Below are positions 16,561 through 31,589 of a stretch of DNA of 64,000 nt, piece after piece. The stretch's first letter is position 1. Each line of letters begins with the position of its first letter. The DNA is from Rhododendron vialii. Its lineage: Eukaryota; Streptophyta; Magnoliopsida; Ericales; Ericaceae. The stretch is from the NCBI RefSeq assembly GCF_030253575.1, contig NC_080564.1, positions 3,826,501 through 3,890,500 of the forward strand. The letters are read 5' to 3'. The notes under the pieces are model-generated. The model searched no databases. It was not told the DNA's origin and was given only the letters and a program-made list of their open reading frames with translations. A program made the position numbers and the translations under genes.

Positions 16561-16908
16561 TAGGAGTTACCAACCGGAACAAAAACCATTGGTACTTGAA
16601 GGCCAAGTTGAAAGTTTACGGGTTAAAAGAATCATTATACTTTTTGACATTCTATCGAATCAAAACCCTTCCACTGAAGCACTCCCTCCCCCACATGGCT
16701 TCCACCATTTGTTATCAAATCAAAACCGTCGGATCGAACGAGGCCTGCGAAAGCGAAACCCAGGGGAATTACAGGCGTCGTGCTCTCCTCGATCCCTCGC
16801 CATGATTCGATTTTGTCCGTTGCTTTCTTCCCAGACCAACTAGAGAGAGAGAGACAGAGTGATAGTGAGATAGAGAGAGAGAGAGAAGGGGATACATTTA
16901 TATATCGG

Positions 16909-19900
16909 ATGGAGGAGCTCCAAATCAAGGTGGCCCAGGCTGTTCACGTCCTGAACCATGACTCCCAGTCGTGCAACCGCGTCGCCGCGAACCAGTGGCT
17001 GGTTCAGTTCCAGCAGACCGATTCCGCCTGGGAAGTCGCCACCTCGATTCTCACCTCCGATCATCGCTCTTTCCGTACCGATTTTGAAGTCGAGTTCTTC
17101 GCCGCTCAAATCCTTAAACGGAAGGTCCGTTAACCTAGTTGTAGCTATATATCCTCTCTCTTCTTCTATTTTTCCCTCTCAGTATAGCGCTATAGCTGTA
17201 TCCTCAGTCACATGATACTTTCAGTAGTACCCTCCTCCGCTCCCGCTCTCAATCTTGATTCTAAGCTTGCACTCCCAATCATCCGTCTCCCGTAAGAGTT
17301 TGGTTCTGGGGCTCTCGTTCTCGCTCACGCAGGCACACACGTATTATGTGACAAAGGTTAAAGGAAGAATGGAACGAGCTTATTGAGCTGATATGACCTA
17401 AGTTACCGTTCACTGGGTCGGAAGTGGCCCGGAACGTTGTCAAATTTGCTATAGTTATGTGGAAGATAAAAAAATTCGAGTAAGAACTTAGTTAAAACTC
17501 GCTCATACCAAATTTTCAAATGAAGGGAGACTCGAAACTGTACTCAAACTTCATTGGAAGCGATTGTGCTCTCTGAATTTATTACTGTTTCGTTAATGTA
17601 GATTTTACTTGGATATATGGTGAGGTTTGTCTTTACCATTGGAGTGCTTCAGATGGATTCGGGGCAGGTCCTGCAGGGGTGCCAACCGTCCAAAACAGTG
17701 CCATTTTTTGCTCAAGAAACCATTCCCTTTGGTCCCTGTTTGGTGCCCAATAAATAGGCATGATGTTGATGATTTATTGTTTTTTGTGGGACTTGTTTCG
17801 GGTCCCAAAAATATGATTCAAACCACTCATTATTCTTAATATATTTTTATGGGTTCTTGCAAAAAAATGGCTCAATCCGATATTTAGAGTTCGCTTGGGT
17901 GCCCTACGAATTTTGAAAAAGCCCTTACCAATATCAGATTGAGCTTCTTTTTTCTTTTTTTTTTGTTGGAACCAATAAAATAACATTTTAGGAATAAGAA
18001 TAATGAGCGGTTTGAATCATTTTTGTGAGACCTAACTCAATTTTATATTAATGATTTATTAATTTTCAAATGGGCCCTACAAAGATGATTCAAGGCGCTC
18101 ATTATTTTTAATTTATTTTTTTATGGGTTCTTGCAAAAATTAACTCAAGCTGATATTTGGTTTTATGCTATCTTGCTCATTTAATGGGCACCAAACAGGG
18201 ATCAAAGGGAGTGGTTTCTTGTGCCAAAAATGGCACCGTTTTGGACTTTTGGCACCCCTGCTGGCCCTGTCTCCCAGCAGGGTCCCCCACTTCGCTTCGG
18301 ATGAAAGGAAGCCTGGACTTTTTACTCAACTTGGGGATCAAGTTAAAGTAGGAGTAACGGTTGAAGATGGTCTAGCCGATAAAGCTAGCTTGATACTATC
18401 ATATAATGCATTGTTATTTGTGAAAATACATGGACGGAAATGAGCTTATTGTGCTGATATAACCTAAGTTACTGATAATTGGGTCGTAACGTTGTTGATT
18501 TACTGTAGTTATGTGGAAGGAGGGTAGCTCAAAATATGAATAGAAGACCCTTGAAACTCACTCTACTCCCTCATCTTATCTTCTCAAATGTTTTCGCTTC
18601 ATCATATCTCCATTTCTTTCTTGCAATTTCTCAAGTGTTTTTTCTGCTTTCCACATTGTCATCTCTTTGTTTCTTCATTATGATCACTTTTGCAAACCTA
18701 TTAGAAGTTGCATCCCATTCATTAGTTTTACCCCAGATGGTCTTGTTTTGTCCTGCCGCCATACATCTAGGAGCCGTAGTCATGTGAAGAAGATAACTGT
18801 ACCAGAACTCTAATATGTTCCATCTTAATATAGAAGCCTCAGTTTAATAACGATAATGATTTACTGGACATTGTGAATCGAATAGGCTGTGTTAGAAAGT
18901 TTGCACACCGCCGTAGTGTGTAGCACAGCTAGATTTGGAGTTCCTCCTTTACAGAAAGAAGTAATCTTTATAGCTTGTATTATCGGCTCTATAAATTTAT
19001 GCATCACCGCATAAATGGTCGTGCTATTTAGCTCTAGCGAAGTCAAAACAATGTACTAGTGAATTTTAAAACCTTCAAAATAATCAGGACTAGAATTAGT
19101 TTGCGTGCTTTCATACAGTTTTTCCTTTTGGCTAGGTTTGCATTCATTTGACAGCTTTTTTTGTTTGTTGAAAATACCATATATTTTCATCGTACCGCAC
19201 TTGGCAGCCTGTGGCACACTATTACGTACATGTTCATTTGGTCATCCACATGCATGATACGTGAATTAAACCTCCAATCTATGAACCCATCTACAGATTC
19301 AAAATGAAGGATATTATTTGCAGTTGGGCGCTAAAGATGCTTTACTAAATGCCCTTCTTATAGCTGCTAAAAGATTTAGTTCGGGCCCCCCACAGGTAGC
19401 TCATCTTATTCATTCTGTTTGGAATTGCTAGTGTTCTAATGCTTCGAACAGATTATGGATGTATTGGGTTTTCTCAGAACAATTATCTCACTGAATGTCG
19501 GTTTATGTTTGTGACAGCTCTTAACACAGATCTGTCTTGCGCTCTCTGCCCTCATGCTACATGCTGTTGAGCATAGCAAACCTATAGAGCAACTTTTTTA
19601 CAGTCTCCAAAACCTGCAAACCCAGGATGATGGAAATATTGCTGTTTTGGAGATGCTCACTGTCCTGCCAGAAGTGATTGAAGATCAGAGTGCGGATTGT
19701 AACATAAGTTCAGCTCGCCGTGGCGAGTACGGACGTGAGGTTTAAGGCATTCTCTTTATTTTGACACATTTGTGTACTTTTAATCCCTCTTGACCTTTAC
19801 TTCTTTTTTCTTTTCTTTGGCTGTAACGTATATATTTTCATATTGGAAGCAGCTTCTTTCGCGCACTCCTATGGTTCTTGACTTTCTACTGCAGCAATAT

Positions 19901-22900
19901 GAGAAAAGTCTTGATGGTGGTATTCGACTACATGAGAGAAACAGAAAGATATTGCGTTGCTTACTGAGTTGGGTAAGAAAATTGTAAGAAAACATGACTT
20001 CCCTTGCCTGCTGAATTAGTTACTAGAACTTATTTTATTCTTGGCAACTGTCATTTTCTTTTCTGATTCTTCGACATGGTTTTTTTAATGGTAGATTTTG
20101 TTCATGCTCCAGTTGTTTAAATTTGATGCATCCCGGTACATTTGACAAAAGTCACAAAATAGCACAATGTAAACTTGCCATTTAGAATAGAGCAGTTTTG
20201 ATATTTTCTTAGTTTACTTTGTTTCTGCCTGTCTAAGCCATCCTGCATTCAGGTTCGAGCTGGGTGCTTCTCAGAGATTCCCCCCAGCTCATTGCCAACC
20301 CATCCACTTCTTAGTTTCGTGTTCAACTCTTTGCAGGTGATCTTTCATACTCATATCAATGGTCGTCTGAATTATTCTTATTGAAATGTTCATGCAATCC
20401 AGTACTTTGTGGTGATGTAGGTTGCTTTGTCATTTGATCTAGCTATTGAAGTTCTCGTTGAGCTTGTGAGTCGATATGAGGTATGGACATGCTATATAAC
20501 AACAATAGTATATATCTGCCTTGTTTGCTGCAATCCTAGAGCTAACATAACTGATCTCGTATAAGTTTATCAAGTTCCACCTAAACATTTCCATTTTAAG
20601 TTAATATAGAGTCAAAAAAGAGTATCAGAATATGTAGGTGATATGTCCATGTATCGGTCAATATTGGTCAAAATTTTGGCTAGTATTGGTGATATATTTG
20701 GTTAACATAGGCATCAGAGGTCTAAAATCCCAATACGTATTAACTGATGTGCTGATAGCTAAAACATTGATATGACCTCACTTGGTTCACCTTATCTTAC
20801 GAAGTTGTCTCCACTTCCTTAGGGCGTACCACAGGTTTTGTTATGCAGAATAGGATATCTTAAAGAAGTACTTCTATTACCAGCTCTTACAAATGGAGAT
20901 GAGAAAGTGATTGGTGGTCTTGCGTGTTTGATGTCCGAAATTGGTCAGGCGGTAAGTGTTTGAAGTTCTAGTTCAGTTACGAGCTTTCATTGCATCTTTG
21001 AATCAAAACTAAATATTGAATTTTAAAAGTGAAAAATTGATGTCCCCACATGAATCCCAACAATCAATTGTTTGGGTCTTCATCAAATATTATTGTGTCC
21101 TTAGAAGGGGCTCGTACTTGTGCACTACCACCCATCTTTGAATACCTTGCTGGTATGAGAAGTTCCCAGTGGTGATCGAGTACCAGCTCTTCAGTAGATG
21201 GACCGAAAGTTCTGCGTATTACAGTGTTTTAAAGGGATTTATAACTTTTGCATATGACGGTGGAGTGGATATTTCTGTCTTAGAGACGTCTTTAGAACTT
21301 ACGAGAAATTTATCTTGGTCTAACTGTTATTTCCAGTTGCTTTACTTATTTTCTTGTTGTGAGCTAGGCACCATCTTTGATCGTAGAAGCAAGTTCTGAA
21401 GCACTTGCAATGGCGGATGCACTTCTGAGGTCAGATTTCATTTCTAGCTTTTTACAGTAAACTTGGCTTCAAAAGTCATTGTGGGATATGTTTGTTGGAC
21501 ATGGTCACTCTGCATGCTCGACTACATGTGCATTTAGGTGCTTGCAGTGTCCTCCTAACAATCTTCTCGAGGCCAAGTATGTGTGTGGTAATTATGTGCA
21601 CATTTAATTATTGGGAATTAGATCTTTAAGCAATGTAAATTGTGTCCATCCACTGTGAGTATGGATGAAGAGCTAATGTTGCTTTAGGGGACCATCAAGC
21701 ATGCATGAGCATATTGTGATAAGTGGACTTATAGTTTTGCGTAGGCTAAGTCTTCCAAAACTATAAATTACTCTTTTCAGTCACTTTTGTCTCAGGTTTG
21801 TACGCATCTCCATTTGACATGTTAACTATGCTGGCAGTTGTGTAGCTTATCCAAGTGGAGACTGGGAAATAGCAGACTCAACTTTGCAGTTCTGGTACTT
21901 TTTCTTTTGTGTTCTATTTGTATGATCCATTTTGCCACCTTATTAGATCTTTGGCTGTTCCACGAAGTATAAAGATTAGTTGCTCTAGGATTTTGTTGTG
22001 GAGTGGACCATATTTGATTGGTCCTGGCAAATGAATTGTCCTGGATGGCATGGATGATTTTGTGAACCAAAGGCTTACAATCTACTACCCTTATGGGTTG
22101 ACATGCTTGTGTGTATTCCCAGCATATTTTATCCAAGTTTTACGAAGTGTTAGAGCTAGTTTTTCTGCATCATGTTACTACTTATAGTATCCGTTGTGCA
22201 CTACCGAGAGTGGTGAGTGGTCAGGGTTGCAATTTTGGCCATTGAAGATTATTAATCTTTGTTTGCCAAGATGGAGATGTTTAGTGTGGTTTTTGCAAGG
22301 TATATGTAGTTAGAAACTTCTGTTAGTGTTGTATCAGCTATCAATTTGAAGCACTGCAACTCTGAGCTTTTTCATCTTCTCTATTTCCCAGGATTAGTCT
22401 TGCCAGCTACATTCTTGGTCTTGATGTGGACACTGGGAGAAAAAGGAAACATGTGGAAGACATGTTCTTTTCAGTATTCTCAGCATTACTTGATGCTCTT
22501 CTGTTGCGTGCTCAGGTATTTCATTATCCTATCAGTTGGTTTATGGCACTAGTCTCTCTCTCTCTGTGGTTTATTCTGCTTAAGGTTACACATTCTTGTA
22601 GATAGAAGCCGATGCTCATTGTTTATTTGACTAATCTATGTGCTCTCATAATTGAATAGATCAACTTATTATTGGCAACAAATTTTATCATCAAGCGAGT
22701 GAGGACTCTGGCTTTCGAACAGTTTTGTTCTGATAATGGGGAGGGGGGGGGGGGGGGGGGGAGAAAATAATGGCTGAAAATTTGGTGTTTCCTAAAATGG
22801 CATTTATACTTGGCTAGAGTCTGTTTGGTCTACTTCATCGCCCAATCATCTCCAGTAGTTCCTACCCCCTCTTTGTTTGGGTCTCTTTCTCTGCATCTGT

Positions 22901-25900
22901 GTGTTTTTGAACAACTTTGTTCTTTGTTTGGTTATGGAGTTTTTCCCCGTCATACATCTTGCAAACTTGAGCAAATGACAACACAATCTTCTCGGCTTTC
23001 CCCTTTAGTAAAATAAGGTCTTGGTTATGTCCCTGCTACTATCTCATCTGAGTCCACACCATTCAAAAAATAATAATCTGAGACCTCTTTTTCTCTTCAA
23101 TTGACTGTAAACCATGCCCTGCATTAAGGGATTAGCATTTAAGGTCTAAGCTAAGCATTTAAACTGCCAGGGAAAAAAAGAAAACTATCAGAATTCCTTG
23201 CAGAAGGCCAAAGCCCTCTTGATTTGGCCCATTTCATTGAGATTTTATAATTACTTAATGAGGATTTGTGTAGATTACACTACAGGACCTTCCCTGATAG
23301 ACACAGCATGATGTAAACAAAACATCATTCTGAAACTACATTATATGAGAGATTTCTATTTCACTAAGTAGCCGTCGTTTCAAAGTTCTAATCTTTCTAG
23401 TGGTTATGTACAGGTGGACGACTCTACGATTAATGATGATACGGGGGCACTTGACCTGCCTGATGGTCTTGCACAATTTAGGATGAACTTGGTGGAGCTT
23501 TTGGTTGATATTTGTCAGCTTTTAAGATCTGCTACCTTTATACAAAAGGTGCTTGTCATAGGACCTTTTTTATGCTTATGCAAGTATTAAGTGTCTTTAA
23601 GTAACTACAAACCAAAAAAATTAAATTTGTGTTGCTGTTGAGTATAAATTTTGCTTATACAAGTATTAAGTGTCAGCTTAGACTATTTGCTTGTTCTTTG
23701 CTCTGTTTTCCTGTATGCGTGATCTTTGTTTCCTTTAGATTTCGGGTTATTTGACACATACAAAATGTGCATGTCCTCACTTTGAGCGGCTTCTTCATTT
23801 CATAGGCATGAGTCATAGATTGTAAGTTCGTCAAGTAGCTAAGAGCATCTAAAGCTTTAACGAGTAAGTCAGCTGTTAAGTGTGGAGGAAGGTTAGGCAA
23901 TTAAATTCAGTGTTATTTGTAGAAGCAACAATGGCAATACACTAATTAGGCAACTGAGTGTCATGTCGTGGTAGAGTTGGCAACACAGTTGACACACCCA
24001 ATTTATTCTCGTGATAGATAAGGAAGCTGAGTGTCATTCTGTGGTGGTAGAGTTGGCAACACAAAAATATGCTTATTTGGCAACACATAGAACACCAGTC
24101 TACAACCACCTTTCATCTTTTTCTTGAGGTTGTCCAGAGCTAAGATGGAGAGCACGTAGACGGAGCTTTACTTTTAACCATTAATGTGACTTTTAATACA
24201 GCCAATTGGAGGAAATGGATTTGTAGCCAATCCCAAGAAATGAACAAGGACTTGTGGGCTCGAGGTGCAATTTGATATCTTCCCCAAAATAGCGTCTAGT
24301 GTTTGGGATTCTTATATTCCTGTAAAAGTATCTTTGTCTGGATTGCAACAAGACGTTTTGTGTTTAGCAGTTTCATGTGCTTACGAAGGGTAGCTAGGCA
24401 GATGACCCTGTTAGTCCGGTCTTGCAAGAGAGGGGTCTTTCTTTCTATTTTTTCAAATAGGATTTCCCCCAGCTTGATGGAATCATTTGCTACCAATCTT
24501 ATTGCTTCTCATCTTAAAATGGAGTGAGCAGATTTTCACCGTAACTCCCCAAAAAAATGCCAACTTGTCCATGTTTTATTATTAGAATTGCTATTTCTTT
24601 TTCCCTTTTATGTGAACTTGTAGTTCACTTTTTGATCTTACTTACAATAAATCAGACCAGAGGAAACAACCTTGATCAGAAACTTGATATTCACTCCTTT
24701 TCTCCAATAGAAAACAATTAAAGGAAACAACCCTGTTGAGAAACCTTCTTCCATGGAGCAGTTCTTTGTACTTTTCTCTTTGGTCTGTGTTGTTTGCTTA
24801 AAGTTTCTTCAGGTTATTATTGCGTTGCTGTTTCCCTTGCTATATTACTTGAAATGTTGACACCCATGACAATTCACAGTTATTCTTTCCTTTGTGCTGA
24901 CAATTCTTATAGCAGTTGGCTGACACTTTTGGTTTTCAAACATAACTCAGATATTCTTTGGTGGTTGGATGACTTCCAACGAAGAAATTTCTTGGAAGGA
25001 GGTGGAAACTAAAATGTTTGCACTTAATGTGGTGAGTACACTTTACTGATTTAGCTGGCTACAAGCCTTCTGATAATAGCTACTGCATGTTCAAACCCTG
25101 GGCCTAGAAGTTTTTAATGACTACAACCCACCACAAATCGAGCATTAAGAATGAGAACAACTTTCCTGTAATTGTCTTACACCAATCAGCCTGAATGTGG
25201 AACTTTGTTTTATTATACTCCCTCTGTACCCATTTGTTGGTCCCTTTTGGCACTTTTTGCTGTCCCAAATATATTGTCCCAGTTCAGAAGTTGACAAGTT
25301 ACTCTTTTACCCTTCCCTTTTCAAATTAATTACTAGCAACAAGAAAAGGCATAGATAATTTTCCTAAAATACTTGAAGGGTAAAAAGAGAGTGAAAATAT
25401 GACAAGTGCAATGATGATGTTTCTTTTAGTAAATTGGAACCCCCAAAAGGGACCTGCAAATGGGACGGACGGAGTATTAGACACGGTGACATAAAAAATC
25501 TTACTTGCTTTGTTGGACTTTGTGTTCTTGTTGAATTGCTTACGATACTATTCACAGCATTCTGTTTTTCCAACGTAATGTAAGACTTGGAACTTTGTAA
25601 GATGACAGATTGGTCATTGCAGCTAATGATTAGCATATACAAGCTTGATCCTTGTTTACGAAATTGACTCTGTGCAAGTCTTATTTTACAGGTTGCTGAA
25701 GTGGTACTGCAGGAAGGCCAAACCTTTGACTTTTCTGTGATCATGCACTTGGTGACAATTTTGTCCAGTAGGGCATCTAATGAACTAAAAGGATTTGTGT
25801 GCATTGTAGGTCATGCATTCCTCTTCAGCTTTTTCTTCCGCCGTTATGCTGCATTTACATGAACTACATTTTGACTCGACCAATATAATAGCCAATTTAG

Positions 25901-28900
25901 CAGATAATGATCTGTTATGAGCTGGCCATTCATCTCATGTATTTTATTCCTTCTCTGTGACTTCCAGGTGTATAGATCAGTTGCAGATGTTGTTGGTTCC
26001 TATTCCAAGTGGTTATCTGCCTTCCAAACCAATGCCAGACCCTTATTGTAAGAGCGAACTATATGGACCTGCATATAGTATGTGCACTCAGGCATTTGTT
26101 TGTACCTTGGATTGTATAAGCACTTTCTTGGGCATCCTTTCTAAATATGATGTTTATTTTAGTTCCTAAAATTTTGCAATTCTCGGTTCATGAACATTTT
26201 GACCAGGCTCCCAGAACTTCTTAATCATTTGCACCAATCCTACATTTTTTTTTCTGGCATTCACCTGATTTGGTGCTTTCAGATTATTTCTTGCTGCTGG
26301 GATTTCACAACCTCAATCTTCCACTGCTTGTGCTTCTGCTTTGCGTAAACTTTGTGAAGATGCTTCGGCAGTAGTGTATGAACCCTCAAATTTGGAAATT
26401 TTAATCTGGATAGGGGAGGTAAGGGTAAAGGTCTTATTGTTTTAGTTTATCTGTACGTTAGAATTGTTAGTCAAAAAATATAAGTCTTCACCTATAATGT
26501 ACTCTCTCTGTCCGATTTTTTGCGGCGTGGATTGTTGGACATGCACCCTTTAATAGCAAGGAATTTTGAATACAAGGTTTGCAAAAAAGTCATTTCTCGT
26601 ATCGGATTAACTGGTTTTTGGCGATTGTGATTACGATAAGATATCTATCTAGGAAAGGGTGATAAGGGAAAGGGATGTGGAGGAATTATTCTTGGCTTTT
26701 AATTTACTTTTTCCAGCTAGGCAGAAACTTGCGTCTTGTTCTAGCAATTTGTTCTGGAGTGTTTAGTTTCAAAAATTCCGTCGAAATGTTCAAAACTTTT
26801 GTTGAAAGAGAGTTCTATAAGAACCAAGAGACAACAAGTATCAAGGGGCATTCCCTCTTGCTTTAAAGCAAAGAAAAGATAGAAGGCTAAAGAGTCTAGT
26901 GATATGAGAGTCACGTACATATAGCAGAATATGCCTCTTCCTACAGAAAAGCAAATGTAGAGGCTAGTGGTTCTAACATATATAAACTGAGTCTGCTTTT
27001 TTATATCAAATTTGATTTGATTAAGCAAGTAATTAGGAGATGCAGAGATCTGTTTTAAGCTTCTGCTATTCCTTTCCTTCATACATATCAAACTAAAGCT
27101 GCCCAAGCTAACGAACATTTTGAAAGGATTTTCCACTGAACTTTCGGGTGATCAATATCATCTCCTGGTGCCAATAATATTAAACCTTAATAGATATTGT
27201 CGAGAAGAGCAACCTGGTGCCGGATGGCCTTGGAAATAGAACAGTTAAAAGCAGATAAGAGTGGTATTCCTTCTGATTACAAAGCAAAGAGTTAGAGTTG
27301 TCTGTGATTCCCCACTTGTTGGGTTTGTGTTTGGTTCTGATTTTCCCTCTGATAGCCATCCACAAAATAAAATTGCGGAGGAATTCGTTTTGGAAACCAA
27401 ATGAGTTTGTTAGAACTCAAATTAGGATGATGGGCTCATAGAGCATTCCAGTTGGAAGCTGCAATGTATTAAGGAGTGGTAAAGATAAGGCAATCAGCTT
27501 TAGCAGTTCTGAGTTAGGAAGAGAGGGTGGGATCCAAGCTGAGTCAAAAGGTCAAGCAAACTGGTTGTTCTTATAATTGCTGAAACCTTTGCTGTGAAGG
27601 GAATATCCTGAATCAGGGGCAAATCCGGGCCAAAATAGACCATTGAGGAACCTAAGGGGTACCAGTTGTCATGCCAGAATGAAGTATCATAGCCACTGCC
27701 ACAATGATTTGTTTTTGTTGACTATTCACTCATGCACAAATAAGCATTTGCTGTCTCGTGCAATTTATTAGTTATGAAGGGTTCATGTTTCTTTATGGTA
27801 TATTTCATGCATTATCTTCGAGGATGTTATGTAATTTGGATGTTTTATTGCATATGGTACACTTTCTTCTTAGTCCCGTCAGCTTGAGAACTTGTCTTTG
27901 TTGGTGGACTAGTAGTGCATTTGGAAATGTTAATTCTTCTGCTCTATATTTTTTTGTTGCCTTTTGTATTATCCAAACTTTACATTTCTCAGGGATTGGA
28001 GAAAAGGCATTTGCCTTTGGAAGAGGAGGATGAAGTTGTCAGTGCAATTACTCTACTACTTGGCTTTGTTCCTAGCAAGGAGATAAGGAATAACATGTTA
28101 GCTAGATTGCTTTGTCCTAGTTATGAATCCATCGGGAAACTTGTAAGCTTTCCTGGTTCTTTCTATTAACGTTATTCACATGATTGTGATGATACCAATA
28201 TTTCGTTACAGATATATGGTTATGCTCCTTTACATATTGTTATGGTCATATATAAAGGACATCTATTGGAACAGCGAATTCAGGTCATTCTTTTAATTTC
28301 ATTTGGTTTGTTAGTCCTCGGGTTTGGTTCTTAGTTTCATTGGCTCTCAAAGAAAAGATGAAAATAAAGAAAAGTGCACCAATGTTATTCACATACACTA
28401 AGAACATAAAAGGAAAATATTCTACGAAGTGCATCTAATTGGGTAGTCAAGTTATTGGTTTTTTAGGGACTAACCAGATGGAGTGAATCAAAAAGCTACT
28501 TATTTTTATTGAAATTGTCGAAAATGTGGCCTTTCTAAGTGAATGGACCAATTGGGGCTAGCTCAGTTGGCCAGGAATCTTGCATCTCACTAGGAGATTA
28601 GGAGTTCGAGTCTCCCCACCTGCGTGTTGGTGTTCTTCCCTTAAGAGGGCTTTTCCTTTCTTTCTTTGTTTCTCTACCCTATAATGAGCTTATTTCTTGT
28701 ATTGGTTGAGTTGTTGGGCTTGGTTGCCTTGTGGACTCTCACAATTGATGTAGTGTCCCGGGTTTGTACTTTGTACGTCATATCTGATGTAAAATGATCT
28801 CTTCTATCGATTGACAAAAAAAAAAAAACAATGGACCTTGACTTGATGCAGTCATTTTGCTTCTTAAGTCCTATCCTATTGCCTGGGCATTTCATGGTAC

Positions 28901-31533
28901 CTGGGTCACTTAGACTAAAATGTGTGCTGATAGGGATCAGGAAGTCTCTTGTTTTTGTGCCCCTTAAATGTTGTATTGTATAGTTTTCATTAGGGGTGTA
29001 GGCAAGGATTTTGGTCCATAATTGTGTGAAGTTCATATCTGTTCTAGGTTTATGAGAAAAGCCATCAAAAGATCAGAAGAAAGTTATGAGATGAGAAGGG
29101 GTATAAAATCTCGGTTTCACCCCAACTTGCCTGAAACATATACCCCTTTGTTAGATAGCTTGATATACATTGTTGGGTCCATTTCTTGACAGCTTAAGCT
29201 TTTGGGACTAGTAACTTAACATGGTATCAGTGAGGTTGCAAGAGGTCTTGGGTTCAAGTCTCGTTGTTTGTATTTGTTCCCCGTTTGCATTCTGCTTCTT
29301 GCTTTCACATTCTGTTCGCTTTATCTATGAAAATTTGCATCTTTATGTGCAAGACGTGGTTGCGCGTGAGGGAGGGTGTTAGATAGCTTGATATACATTG
29401 TTGGGCCCATTTCTTCACAGCTTAAGCTTTTGGGACTATTGGTAACTTAACACCCTTACATTGTATTCTGCAAACAAATATCTTTACCCTGATAAATTAA
29501 GTGCAAAGTCTGTGCTGCTTGCCAGTTATGGTTAGCTTATTTGGAGAAATAAAGAGTGTGAAAGTTTGTGACAGCAACTCATCAAGCTTAATGAGCAATT
29601 GAACTAGAGTTAATATGTTGACTTCAATCTTACCAATGTGAAACCAAGAGTTAATCCCATGAATCACTGTCAGTTATTCATTAATTTTAATCCAGCTGAG
29701 CTAAAAATGTATGTTTATCTTTCTTAGATTGATGATGCTCATGGGCATTCTTTAAGGCAGAATCCAGCTACTTATACACAGATACTAAACTCTGCAGTAA
29801 GAGGACTGTACAGGTTTGTTCTCATCTAGATTTGGTTTAATTGCTCTTCTGTGAACTAAATTATGTCCGCAAAAGGCTTGACTTTCTTCATTGGCAGACA
29901 TGGAACACGACAATTTTTTGTCACAGGAAACTTGTCAAATTTATCCGCTTGAAATTTGCTTTCCCTTCTACTTGCCATACTAAACATTTGATTTGGTAAA
30001 GATGGTGCTTCTAATTTATTTTTCGATGATGTCATCTTGACCATGAAGGAGCCCTACCTCATTTAGGAAAAAATTGCCTCCTTGCAAAAAGCTTCTCCCT
30101 CAGTCCCATATGCTTGGTCTTTAACTTTGATTCCAACTTTTAAAGGGGATATGCAATTGATGTATTAGAGTTCATATCAATGGCATTTGACCCCGCTTTT
30201 TTCCACTTTCATACATTTATAGCTATTTATGATGGATGGCTTGGGAACGTTGTAAACAGTTTGCTTTCACTTTTCAAAGTTGACATACATTTTGGGACAT
30301 CCCCAAATCGAATAGAGGACTAGCAATATGGGTTGGAGGGAGTGTATACTTGCAATTGATCTTGCTCCATTTCTTGCCACCTCCTTCCAGGATAGGAACT
30401 ACATTCAGTCATTTGGCAGCACCTCTATCAAGTGGTCCTGCTGCAGATGATCCCACCCTTGTGCTGCTGGGGGTTTTCTGTCCGGTCCTTGAAAAACTTT
30501 TGAGGTCAGATCACATGGAAAATGGAAGTTTATCCATGGCAGCTTGCAGGGCTCTTTCACAAGCAATTCATTCCTCTGGTATTGGTGTTTCTATTTGCTG
30601 ATTTATTTTCCTATTGAGGATTCATATTTGTAGTTTTCTTGCTTGAGCTGGAACGTGCTGGCAACTTGCTTCTCATGCCATTTGCATACCTTATTTGCAG
30701 GCCAGCACTTTGTAACACTATTGCCCAAAGCATTAGATTGTCTGTCAACAAATTTTCTGGCATTCCAAAGTCATGATTGCTTTATTAGAACTGGTAAGAT
30801 GTTTACATTGTACTGAGCACCACGCGATGAGAGATGCAGGTAGCATCTTGAGTTTCATTTGGGCAGATTCTATTTCTTCCATCGGAGCTACAATGTATAT
30901 TGCGTGATGTCGTGATTTCTAGCTTTTTACGAGTCTTATTCAGTTACAGGAAACATGATGTTTGAGTTGTCCATCTTAACATGGGTCAGAAAGTCGCATT
31001 TTTATCCAAAATTGTCCTTGTAAAAGATGCTAGGGGCACAATTGAAAACAACTGATCCATATGTTGCAGGCATTTGTATCATATTATGCAATTTTATTGT
31101 GTGCATGGTTTGTTTTTCTTTTCTTTTTTTTATCAGCACTTATTCTGTGCATGGTTGGCTGGAGGATTATAGTTTACAGCATATCGTATGGTTGGCCAAT
31201 TATTGGATTGTATTTTGTTCAAACGTTTACTCCTGCTTTTGTCTTATTACACCTTCCTCTGCTGAATGAATCATATTGTTACTTTGGTTTGATTCTTCCT
31301 TCCCATTTTATCTATCCTCTGCAGCTTCTGTCGTCATTGAGGAATTTGGTAGCAAGGAGGACTATGGACCTCTATTCATCAGTACTTTCCAAAGATTTAC
31401 GTATGCAGCATCCATAATGGCTCTTACCTCTTCATATATATGCGACCAAGAACCAGATCTTGTGGAGGCATACTCTAATTTTGCATCTACCTTTGTGTGT
31501 GGCTGTCCTAAGGTTCAGTATGTCTTTCATTTA

Positions 31534-31589
<56 letters not shown>

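Larger units (their letters stand above)
14257..16908. other. Divergent promoter region between PMT and importin-like genes
   Basis: About 2.65 kb. Nearest the PMT start are three microsatellites. Then come a GAGCTCG-family fragment, a probable SINE, and Tourist-like MITEs. The last 350 bp before 16909 are the promoter and GA-rich leader of the importin-like gene. No gene of its own. Confidence 0.6.

Noticed and set aside
26503-26560. Stowaway-like end (CTCTCTCTGTCCGATTTTTT)
   Set aside because: No matching inverted end was found downstream, so I did not call an element.
28554-28625. Possible tRNA gene (good box A and box B)
   Set aside because: No complete cloverleaf or acceptor stem, and the segment is the head of a 280-bp A-tailed insert with target duplications; it is a SINE.
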